Below are positions 1 through 4,912 of a DNA stretch of 5,301 bases, piece by piece. Each line of letters starts with the position of its first letter. Position 1 is the first letter of the stretch. Location of the stretch: assembly GCA_002501855.1 (NCBI GenBank), contig DAOM01000287.1, positions 1 to 5,301 on the forward strand, read 5' to 3'. The stretch comes from Candidatus Nitrosopolaris nunavutensis. Its GTDB lineage: Archaea; Thermoproteota; Nitrososphaeria; Nitrososphaerales; Nitrososphaeraceae. The notes beneath the pieces were generated by a model. That model searched no databases, was not told the origin of the DNA, and worked only from the letters and a program-made list of their open reading frames with translations. A program made the position numbers and the translations under genes.

Positions 1-258
1 AGATTAAATGATGAGGGCAAAAACAACATCCTAGTAATTCATGATCACCGTGACATAAGCGAAAAGGTTGTACCATATATCAAAAATAAATGGAAACTGA
101 TAGCGATAAGGAAAACAGTTCAAGAACACCTGAATACCAAATACAATCTTGACTCAGTTTTCCTATACCATCCATTTTATCCATATTCTGTTACCTCGTC
201 AAAAACTCATAAACAGAAAAAAGGTGCAGTATCCATTTCTAGGGAACTTATATGTTAG
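1..258 (+). pseudogene. C-terminally truncated glycosyltransferase-like fragment (5' end outside window)
   Basis: Reading frame 1 is open from the window edge to TAG at 256-258 and gives 85 residues without a start inside the window. The text reads like a thaumarchaeal glycosyltransferase-type protein: ILVIHDHRDISEKVVPYIK near the start, then KTVQEHLNTKYNLDSVFLYHPFYPY, split by eye into a probable end of an N-terminal Rossmann-like half, and finally KKGAVSISRE. In such proteins the sequence AVSISR normally opens the second nucleotide-sugar-binding half and continues for well over 100 residues. Here it runs only a few more codons (ELIC) and stops. The other two frames after position 243 do not restore a recognisable continuation, so a deletion or recombination junction is more likely than a simple frameshift. 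Family membership is recognised by eye and is moderate; that the region is a truncated coding remnant is better supported. It could be a complete short protein if the upstream part were unusual. Confidence 0.55.
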
Positions 259-362
259 GATCTGTCTTACAATCTACTATTTGTACGTCGTGAGTTGCAT
301 CCGATATATCAATTCCCAAGTTACACCCCACGAGAACCACTTGAGACCTATGTAATGCCAAA

Positions 363-371
363 TACAAAATA
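363..371 (+). promoter_or_regulatory. TATA-like box for the 397-732 gene
   Basis: The A/T-rich element TACAAAATA is centred about 30 bases before the ATG at 397. An archaeal TATA box lies about 26 to 27 bases before the transcription start, so this placement predicts a leaderless or nearly leaderless mRNA. That agrees with the absence of a purine-rich ribosome binding site directly before the ATG. Confidence 0.4.
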
Positions 372-396
372 ACCTCCTGAACGTTTGTAACATAGT

Positions 397-732
397 ATGA
401 CACAAGAAGCAAATGAAAGGTTCAGACAATTCCTCACTGATGGAAGAAATTGGGAAAGGAAGGCTACTAATATACCCGGTGTATTTCTGTTCAGACTACC
501 GGCTTCTAAAGCAAGACCTGCATCTTTAGCGATCGAGATTAATCCAGTTGACACCTATGGCTCCATCACAAAGAAGAGAGGAGTTGTGATAAGGTCTGCT
601 TCAGAATTGGATGAAATTAGTCGTCTTCTGGGTCATCCGAAAGTAGGTGAACTATCAAAAAAGATAGATGAAGTAAATCCTAAAAGAGAGGCTACTGCAG
701 GTAAAGGCGGTCCTGAGATATTTGAGATATGA
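397..732 (+). CDS. Small conserved hypothetical protein, 111 aa
   Basis: The ATG at 397 opens a 111-residue frame ending in TGA at 730-732. The protein is hydrophilic with no membrane segment or signal peptide, so it should be cytoplasmic. Its text has the look of a short conserved archaeal family: NERFRQFLTDGRNWERKA near the N-terminus, then NIPGVFLFRLPASKARPASL, EINPVDTYGS, TKKRGVVIRS and a charged tail ending IDEVNPKREA...PEIFEI. I recognise this pattern as a conserved hypothetical family without an assigned role and do not propose a function. The start is supported by a TATA-like box about 30 bases upstream, and no Shine-Dalgarno sequence is visible. The stop codon overlaps a second ATG (ATGA, 729-732), the usual sign of translational coupling, but the frame behind it is interrupted. 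Confidence that this is a real gene is high because the whole frame reads as protein and the antisense frames do not. Confidence 0.85.
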   Translation: MTQEANERFRQFLTDGRNWERKATNIPGVFLFRLPASKARPASLAIEINPVDTYGSITKKRGVVIRSASELDEISRLLGHPKVGELSKKIDEVNPKREATAGKGGPEIFEI

Positions 733-875
733 GTAAGTAATTTTTCGAACTAGAAATATATTCAGGACAAATCAAAAAGCATAAAGCAATCGTAGGAAAA
801 TCACAAAGCAGAAAAAGGTGGAACATCATTGCGATGCGAACATGGGAAAATGGAACATTTGAGTTCGCATACTGA
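729..875 (+). pseudogene. Tiny coupled frame with TAA at codon 4
   Basis: An ATG at 729 overlaps the stop of the preceding gene (ATGA). The frame reads M-S-K-stop and then runs open for 44 further codons to TGA at 873-875. After the stop it reads FFELEIYSGQIKKHKAIVGK and later RWNIIAMRTWENGTFEFAY, which is well-formed protein text rich in Lys, Arg and aromatic residues. There is no ATG between the TAA and the Met codon at 834, and no obvious GTG or TTG start, so the segment has no good independent start. The simplest reading is a small second gene of the operon, about 48 residues, disabled by one substitution such as CAA or AAA to TAA. Alternatives are a chance open frame or readthrough. I do not recognise the family. 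Confidence 0.35.
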
Positions 876-955
876 ACGGCTAACCTGAATCCTGACAATT
901 TGTCATGTCCAATCATGCTACATATCTAGTTAGGTTTTAGAAAAGATCTTCACGT

Positions 956-1960
956 CTATGATTTCTGTGCCACTGTCTTACCCTTGGAGTAATAAAGTTC
1001 GGTCAGTACATCGTGTAAGATTTCTTTTATATCCTCCTCTTCCAAATCCGGCACATCTGTTCTTTCTAATAATTTGGAACGTTTCTCGACAGATTTTACT
1101 TGGCTTTCGAGTTCTCTTTCCATCTGTGACACTCCGATTGTCTTAAGAAGTGTCAACTGGCTCTCTGCGTTTTTGTAAAACTCTTTCCTGACTTCGGCAT
1201 CTCGAGATATATTTTTGGCTGAGATAAAGATCCCAACAAAAAGGAGGTATGCACCTAGCGGTATAAATGCCTCTGTTACAAGGCCATAGGGAGGATAAAC
1301 ATGATATTGCAATGGTGCTATTTCGATGGAACCAAATAGGATCACTATGCCGATGGAAGACATAAGAAGGGATTTGCGAATTCGTTCATCATGAATCAGT
1401 GAGGAGGCAGTCCAAAAAGCAAGACCGAATAACAGCGCCCCAACTTGCTTTGTAGCACTAAAAATTAGAACATATATTATGCTAAAAGAGACTGGAGAGG
1501 ACGGCAACAAGGAGAAGAATACATCTCCAAAATAACTCTGGAAAGGGAAGATATAATATAGCAAAGGTATGCTCATAAGTGAAAAGTATTTTATTCTACC
1601 CATTTTATGTCGATACTGACTCAGCAATATCGCAGTTGCTATCCACATTAGTAAGAATGAACACACAGATAGAGCATCAAATACCGTGGATAATGATTCA
1701 CTAAATACCACGCCACCAAAATTTGTTACATATGAAACTATTGGATACGGTTTTACAATGGGTAACGGCGCACTGTCGAGATAGGATTCAAGATAGATGA
1801 GCGACACCACAAGGTTGAGAGAGACCAGCGATAAGGATATGGTATATAGTATGATTGTATAATTTCTTTTTGAAGTTAACCAGCGGTTAAACAAAAAAAC
1901 TAGGTACGAAAGAAATACCAACGCTGAAAGATGACTAAGATACGTTTGAATCTTCAACAA
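956..1960 (-). CDS. Multi-pass membrane protein with cytoplasmic coiled-coil tail, 334 aa
   Basis: The frame starts with TTG at 1960-1958; the next codon is also TTG. An in-frame TGA lies about 13 codons further upstream with no ATG between, so the start is uncertain by a few codons. Hydrophobic segments lie at about residues 5-24, 34-57, 95-116, 124-140, 156-187 (possibly two), 196-212 and 226-247, giving about seven transmembrane helices. The well-conserved-looking region is YPPYGLVTEAFIPLGAYLLF at 222-241, followed by SAKNISRDAEVRKEFYK. Residues 255-300 are charged and heptad-like (LTLLKTIGVSQMERELESQV), consistent with a coiled coil. The tail from 305 is acidic and ends at residue 334. 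The layout, a membrane sensor-like module with a helical cytoplasmic linker, resembles the input half of a histidine kinase, but no HisKA, HATPase or GGDEF domain follows. The type is familiar from Nitrososphaera-like genomes as a hypothetical membrane protein. A signalling role is inference only. Confidence 0.85.
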   Translation of the reverse strand: MLKIQTYLSHLSALVFLSYLVFLFNRWLTSKRNYTIILYTISLSLVSLNLVVSLIYLESYLDSAPLPIVKPYPIVSYVTNFGGVVFSESLSTVFDALSVCSFLLMWIATAILLSQYRHKMGRIKYFSLMSIPLLYYIFPFQSYFGDVFFSLLPSSPVSFSIIYVLIFSATKQVGALLFGLAFWTASSLIHDERIRKSLLMSSIGIVILFGSIEIAPLQYHVYPPYGLVTEAFIPLGAYLLFVGIFISAKNISRDAEVRKEFYKNAESQLTLLKTIGVSQMERELESQVKSVEKRSKLLERTDVPDLEEEDIKEILHDVLTELYYSKGKTVAQKS

Positions 1961-1981
1961 AACGAGATTATATTCATTTAG

Positions 1982-2458
1982 AATACATGTCAGATTTCAT
2001 CTAATCAGGGTATAATTATACCCTTGTGGATTGGATGGTGTGATACTGGAAGCAACAAAGTCGGAAATTTAACGGACTGTGCAAGACGACAGAATCTGGG
2101 AAATATAGGATCAGAGATAAAGGTTGATGGCATTCCTGTTGCAAAACTAGACGTAAGACAGTCTGTGATCCCAGGATCCGGTTCACTGGATTATAAGATA
2201 AATTCTCTTACAAATGTCACGCAATCTACATCGAAGGTGTTTACTCTTACAATACCGCCTGACACCCATAAGCCAAATCAAGTGGCAGGAACATGGCAGG
2301 CGGTAAGTGACGGATGGTGGGCCTTTTTGAAGCCACTACCTCCAGGAGACCATACAATCTTTTACAATATTCGCGTAACTCCAACAGGTGCCCTCACTTC
2401 ACCAGGTACTAATCCTCATTTTGCAGATATTACATATAGGCTTCATGTAGTTAAGTAA
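1982..2458 (+). pseudogene. Copy 1 of secreted thaumarchaeal protein family, N-terminus missing
   Basis: The frame is open from just after TAG at 1979-1981 to TAA at 2456-2458. The first possible start is TTG at 2024, but homology to the second copy in this window begins earlier. [19 protein letters not shown] (from about 1985) aligns with TC...AAGKAILLPLLNADC of copy 2, so TTG 2024 is inside the ancestral coding sequence. Further shared blocks are DCARRQNLG (CAKSENEG in copy 2), a [13 protein letters not shown] strand, FTLTIPPD (FNLTIPDN) and [21 protein letters not shown] (QAVSDGYWVLLKPLSVGSHTI). Copy 1 retains the C-terminal strand [10 protein letters not shown]. The full-length family normally has a signal peptide and a VWFL.GTFGG block before these motifs, and both are absent here. 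It is therefore a C-terminal fragment of an exported beta-rich protein of unknown function, abutting the 5' end of the divergent membrane-protein gene. Confidence 0.65.
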
Positions 2459-2840
2459 GCCTCGTAAACCGTTATTGTGATTGTAGGGCTCTTATATTTG
2501 CCAAAGGAGGAATCTATTTTTTGCTCCTTACATTATGTCCATTTTTGTCAACACTAAAATAAATTAAATCGAAAATATATTTCACATTATTTCATCTGTT
2601 TAGATAGCCCCACGAGTTTTTTATAATGATGACATATGATAGACATTAAGATTGGCCGTAGAATTGCATAATATCGCGGGTTTGAGTCGTGCTGCTATAA
2701 CAGGATTGAAAGGGCTAATACCGAAGTACCGGTATCCGATACAATAACGTTAAACTGTTTAACTATTTTATTACGACCAATTGCCGATGCTAAATTGCTG
2801 CCACATCTAAACAATTTTGTTACCTGAAATGCGAAAGAGA
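2459..2840. other. Non-coding stretch with a decayed gene copy
   Basis: No intact gene is visible between the end of the secreted-family fragment and the small minus-strand gene. A T-rich part at 2515-2522 (ATTTTTTG) downstream of the fragment could act as a weak archaeal terminator for plus-strand transcription. Positions 2587-2710 hold a degenerate minus-strand copy of the neighbouring 78-residue gene, listed separately. From about 2711 to 2840 I see nothing that reads as protein or structured RNA; it may be the unrecognisable N-terminal half of that copy. Confidence 0.5.
2587..2710 (-). pseudogene. Degenerate second copy of the 78-aa SFRIA-type gene
   Basis: Read on the minus strand, 2694-2587 is open and ends LRPILMSIICHHYKKLVG...KQMK-stop. 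This aligns with VQPIFMSIIFRHYKQLSED at the C-terminus of the intact gene at 3077-2841 (shared P-I-x-M-S-I-I-x-x-H-Y-K-x-L). The nucleotide match is also clear over about 50 bases: 2611-2660 against 2859-2908, both containing a TAGACAT core. Upstream on the minus strand the match weakens. The part equivalent to LYNSACSYGAKPVR survives only as related bases (CTTTCAATC...TATAGCAGCAC, AAACCCG) in shifting frames, with an in-frame TAG at 2697-2695 and an apparent insertion of about ten bases. It is a decayed tandem duplicate or the remains of a separately inserted relative. Confidence 0.6.
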
Positions 2841-3077
2841 TCAAAACCTATTATCTTCACTCAGTTGCTTATAGTGACGAAATATAATAGACATAAAAAT
2901 TGGTTGTACGCGGACGGGTTTTGCACCATAAGAGCATGCCGAGTTATACAAGTGGGCAATCGAAAACATTTGATCAAATTTCTTTCTATCTGATTCATCC
3001 AACGAATCCCTGAGCGGTTTCCATTCTTTTTCTTCCTTTACACTTGCTATCCGAAATGATGGAATTGTTCTACCCAT
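2841..3077 (-). CDS. Small lineage-type hypothetical protein, 78 aa (MGRTIPSFRIA family)
   Basis: An ATG at 3077-3075 opens 78 codons ending in TGA at 2843-2841. The protein begins MGRTIPSFRIASVKEEKEWK and continues with DESDRKKFDQMF, LYNSACSYGAKPVR and PIFMSIIFRHYKQL. I recognise this arrangement as a short, often multi-copy protein of Nitrososphaera-type archaea with no assigned function. The polypeptide is basic and helical, without a signal peptide; the single hydrophobic patch (PIFMSIIF, residues 59-66) is too short to be a membrane helix. It begins 8 bases after the stop of the upstream cysteine-rich gene, so the two are almost certainly co-transcribed. No Shine-Dalgarno sequence is evident. 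A decayed relative of the gene lies immediately downstream at 2587-2710, which supports the coding call because the conserved residues match across the two copies. A nucleic-acid-related role would be a guess. Confidence 0.8.
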   Translation of the reverse strand: MGRTIPSFRIASVKEEKEWKPLRDSLDESDRKKFDQMFSIAHLYNSACSYGAKPVRVQPIFMSIIFRHYKQLSEDNRF

Positions 3078-3085
3078 TTGCGTAC

Positions 3086-3298
3086 TCAGCTTCTTTTGCT
3101 ACTGATAGTATAAGTAGTAAAGACTACCGGATAGTTATCCACTTGTTTCAGCCATTGTTCTTTTTCAACCCTCTCGACCTTGAAATGACACGAGTAACAA
3201 TAACTACATCTAATACAAATATGCGAAGTTCTATTGTTACAGTCTATACACTCCCTGTATTGCGAATTGATACCATATGAAGTGAGGTACTCGTGCAC
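3086..3298 (-). CDS. Cysteine-rich putative zinc-binding protein, 70 aa
   Basis: A GTG at 3298-3296 opens 70 codons ending in TGA at 3088-3086; an in-frame TAG two codons upstream fixes the upper limit of the frame. The start MHEYLTSYGINSQYRECIDC has the look of a Nitrososphaera-type small protein family. Metal-ligand candidates are C17 and C20 (CIDC), H26, C28, C31, C34, C37 and H38 (CIRCSYCYSCH), giving a C-x2-C ... C-x2-C-x2-C-x2-C-H pattern. This suggests one or two zinc sites, like a small zinc ribbon, though an iron-sulphur site cannot be excluded. The tail from about residue 41 is charged and unstructured-looking. It is the first gene of a two-gene unit, followed 8 bases later by the 78-residue gene. 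A TATA-like box about 31 bases before GTG predicts a leaderless mRNA. The specific target or function is unknown. Confidence 0.8.
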   Translation of the reverse strand: MHEYLTSYGINSQYRECIDCNNRTSHICIRCSYCYSCHFKVERVEKEQWLKQVDNYPVVFTTYTISSKRS

Positions 3299-3325
3299 GA
3301 TCTAGTATTGCATGTAGAATTCGTG

Positions 3326-3333
3326 TAAATAAA
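3326..3333 (-). promoter_or_regulatory. TATA-like box for the 3298-2841 operon
   Basis: On the minus strand the sequence reads TTTATTTA, centred about 31 bases before the GTG start at 3298. This is the expected distance for an archaeal TATA box serving a transcript that starts at or a few bases before the start codon. Confidence 0.45.
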
Positions 3334-3478
3334 GTCTGGAGTGTCTCGAGGTGAGGGAGGGGCACTATCCAAATTTGACCTTTAATCTGGCGAGTGTGTT
3401 ATAGTAGTTGTGTATTGCATATTTGCTGCAGAGCTGTCTTCCGAAGGCTAATTCTGTGATTGGTGCCCTCTAGCCTAC

Positions 3479-3796
3479 TCATCCCTTCAGTCCGTCGCGC
3501 CAGGCTATAGCTTCGAGTTCTACTCTGACAGCGTCGTCGACGGCAATCACGGGTCGAGCCTGGAATTCAAAGGCGGGGAAGGTCGAGCATACCTTGTGAA
3601 CGGCCAACGGATCGTCGCAGTCAACTAGCATATGGCCACCCCATTCGCCTACTCGCACTACGAACGACTCGATCTTGAAATTTGCGGGCGCTTTCCATTT
3701 GCTGAATACCTCAAGTATCCGCTTCTGGGCATTCTCGTACTCCGCAGGCGAGCCTTGCGGGCGTTCGAACCAGCTGATCATGTACTTCATTGGCAT
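3479..3796 (-). CDS. DUF3303-like small protein, 105 aa, compositionally foreign
   Basis: The frame runs from ATG at 3796-3794 to TGA at 3481-3479. It begins MPMKYMISWFERPQG and has the features I associate with DUF3303: an MKYM-type first strand, a central GGHMLVDCDDP strand-turn, and a closing ARPVIAVDDAVRVELEAI segment, about 100 residues in all. Proteins of this family are small alpha/beta-barrel-like folds of unknown function, mainly in bacteria. A GAGG ribosome binding site lies 3 bases before the first ATG but 9 bases before the second (3790-3788, MKYM), so translation more likely starts two codons downstream. Hand counting gives 57% G+C for 3481-3600, against 27 to 43% for two other 60-base blocks of the window (4741-4800 and 4021-4080). 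The use of a Shine-Dalgarno site, unlike the neighbouring leaderless-type genes, also fits recent transfer, probably from a soil bacterium. Confidence 0.8.
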   Translation of the reverse strand: MPMKYMISWFERPQGSPAEYENAQKRILEVFSKWKAPANFKIESFVVRVGEWGGHMLVDCDDPLAVHKVCSTFPAFEFQARPVIAVDDAVRVELEAIAWRDGLKG

Positions 3797-3799
3797 GTT

Positions 3800-3803
3800 C
3801 CTC
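3800..3803 (-). promoter_or_regulatory. Ribosome binding site deciding the DUF3303-like start
   Basis: On the minus strand the bases read GAGG within AGAGGAAC. Spacing is 3 bases to the first ATG (3796) and 9 bases to the second (3790). The second spacing is the usual one and gives a protein starting MKYM. Confidence 0.45.
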
Positions 3804-3845
3804 TATTGTTAATGTGTTGCATTCTATCATCTTTTCTTGGATTGT

Positions 3846-4034
3846 CTAATAAGGGTTATCTTCAGTGCCATTTGCTGCCACGTCCGGGTTCAGAATATTA
3901 GCATTGAAGCAAACAAAAATTAAAATGAATAAGACGATGGAGAGAGCGGAGACTGATCGTTTATGGCCAATAATTGAAACGTTGAATTGGGTATTAAATG
4001 AGATACTGGTGTTAAGTATGGAGTAATAGACCAA
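3846..4034 (-). pseudogene. Possible signal-peptide remnant
   Basis: On the minus strand a 62-codon frame contains KRSVSALSIVLFILIFVCF at about residues 25-43, the basic-then-hydrophobic pattern of a signal peptide or membrane anchor, followed by NANILNPDVAANGTEDNPY and a stop. The only start is a TTG at 4034, 23 codons before the basic residues, and no ATG lies between. The segment could be the N-terminus of an exported protein whose mature part has been lost. It could equally be a chance A/T-rich frame: the opposite strand holds an ATG frame of 33 codons at 3925-4026 that is no more convincing. The surrounding 3797-4110 region shows nothing else that I can support. Confidence 0.2.
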
Positions 4035-4111
4035 CGTATTTCACTAGGATCACAGGAGATCGTAACCGTGATACACCGTTTCAGAATTCACTCTTGGATT
4101 AACATTAACAT

Positions 4112-4515
4112 GATTGTACCCAGATGAAATATAGAGGATATATGGTTCTTATCTGGAACTTTTGGAGGAGCTGCTGTGCGTACGTGTAGCTGCTGGAAAA
4201 GCAATCTTATTACCATTGCTTAACGCAGATTGTTCTTTTCTAACTAACCCAAACCTAAAAACTGAGTCACAGTTGCTTTCTTGTGCTAAATCGGAAAATG
4301 AGGGAGTAACAGGTTTGGATGCTACTATCGATGGAGTCAAAATACAAGGTTTGCAAAACTATCGTGTGCAGTCACCTTTATTCAACCTAACAATTCCAGA
4401 CAATAATATCGCTGGCAGCAAACCAGGAACCACACAAGCAGTATCTGACGGTTACTGGGTATTGTTGAAGCCTTTATCAGTCGGTAGTCACACGATCGAG
4501 ATTTATGAAAGTGAT
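4112..4515 (+). pseudogene. Copy 2 of secreted thaumarchaeal protein family, frameshifted
   Basis: Three frames must be joined to read the protein. From 4115 one frame gives CTQMKYRGY; from 4143 the next gives WFLSGTFGGAAVRTC; from about 4180 the third gives AAGKAILLPLLNADCSF and continues open. Joined, these give the expected family order DCTQ...WFLSGTFGG..RTC..AGKAILLPL, so the shifts look like small deletions at about 4139-4143 and 4174-4180. The rest carries TNPNLKTESQLLSCAKSENEG, the DATIDGVKIQGLQNYRVQS segment read by eye as two strands, FNLTIPDNN and QAVSDGYWVLLKPL. All of these match copy 1 at 1982-2458. The signal peptide is not recognisable upstream. The normal C-terminal strand is replaced after about residue SHTIEIYESD by a different protein, listed next. 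It is a dead gene, ancestrally an exported protein of unknown role. Confidence 0.65.
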
Positions 4516-4743
4516 ATGATAGTGCCTGTGTCGTTTGGTATTGAACATAGAAAAATGCTTTCAGATCTGCAAATGCTCTTTTCAAATAATATGGTTGCAG
4601 TACCACCTCAGTTTGATGATTTGATTTTGGATCTGCGAATAGCAAGGACTTCTGCTGAAGGGAAAGTAGAGAAAACGGCCTCAGCACAACTTGATTTATT
4701 TGACAGCCTCAGATTATGCACGAAACATTATCATTTCGAGTAG
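4516..4743 (+). pseudogene. Terminase-large-subunit-like C-terminal remnant fused in frame to the preceding fragment
   Basis: The last 75 residues of the frame ending in TAG at 4741-4743 do not belong to the secreted family. They read MIVPVSFGIEHRKMLSDLQM, then FSNNMVAVPPQFDDLILDLR, then KVEKTASAQLDLFDSLRL and a short tail. A PVSFG strand, a small-helix segment, a VAVPPQF..LI..LR segment and a closing D-L-F-D-S-L-R-L resemble the end of the RNase H-like nuclease domain of virus terminase large subunits, where a late Asp in a DxxDA-type motif helps bind metal. The ATPase half and most of the nuclease are absent, so no function can remain. The call is by pattern only; another nuclease or helicase C-terminus is possible. 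It suggests that a provirus once lay here. Confidence 0.45.
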
Positions 4744-4801
4744 TACCATTCCTTTTAACTTAATCTACTAGGTATAGTTTTAGATGTTTAGATTTATCTC
4801 T

Positions 4802-4819
4802 CCTCTATCCTAATAGAGG
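4802..4819. other. Small hairpin
   Basis: CCTCTAT at 4802-4808 and ATAGAGG at 4813-4819 form a perfect 7-bp stem with a four-base loop (CCTA). It lies 58 bases after the stop of the chimeric frame and before the methyltransferase promoter. No T-run follows, so it is not a classical terminator. It may be a weak terminator, a transcript-end processing site, or chance. Confidence 0.3.
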
Positions 4820-4880
4820 CAAGAAAGGCGATCTAGTTTTAGATGGGTACTGGTCGAACAAGGATTAGGATTAGTTAGTG

Positions 4881-4888
4881 TATAAAAG
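4881..4888 (+). promoter_or_regulatory. TATA box for the DNA methyltransferase gene
   Basis: TATAAAAG is centred about 28 bases before the ATG at 4913, close to the ideal distance for an archaeal TATA box of a leaderless transcript starting at or next to the start codon. It is the best promoter match in the window. Confidence 0.55.
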
Positions 4889-4912
4889 CAAAGGTTATGT
4901 TATTCCGCAAGG

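Noticed and set aside
149..355. 68-codon plus-strand frame
   Set aside because: It overlaps the glycosyltransferase-like fragment in another frame and its composition does not resemble a protein.
893..905. TGACAA-T-TTGTCA inverted repeat as a terminator or operator
   Set aside because: The one-base centre cannot form a useful hairpin, no T-run follows, and there is no nearby start codon it would control.
692..916. 74-codon minus-strand frame
   Set aside because: It is antisense to the small coupled frame and the end of the 111-aa gene; it has no promoter, no recognisable motif, and a Cys/Leu/Ile-rich text typical of a reverse-frame shadow.
2007..2024. Perfect 18-base palindrome AGGGTATAATTATACCCT between divergent frames, tempting as an operator or bidirectional TATA element
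   Set aside because: It falls inside the ancestral coding sequence of the secreted-family fragment, where it encodes the conserved GIIIP-L block matching AILLPL in copy 2. The symmetry is most simply a by-product of those codons, although later regulatory use cannot be ruled out.
3044..3280. 78-codon plus-strand frame
   Set aside because: It is antisense to the Cys-rich and 78-aa genes, whose motifs and operon spacing are far more convincing.
3755..3780. GCGTTCGAACCAGC resembling a tRNA T-arm
   Set aside because: It lies within the DUF3303-like coding sequence and no acceptor stem, D-arm or anticodon arm can be built around it.
3925..4026. 33-codon plus-strand frame starting MNKTMERAETDRLW
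   Set aside because: It is short, has no promoter or family resemblance, and lies antisense to the equally weak signal-peptide-like frame.
4382..4687. 101-codon minus-strand frame
   Set aside because: It is a shadow opposite the chimeric frame, whose plus-strand text carries the family motifs.
4776..4845. Twelve-base direct repeat TAGTTTTAGATG occurring twice before the methyltransferase
   Set aside because: Only two short A/T-rich copies with an unrelated spacer; not a CRISPR array, and no integrase or attachment-site context is visible to support a target-site duplication.
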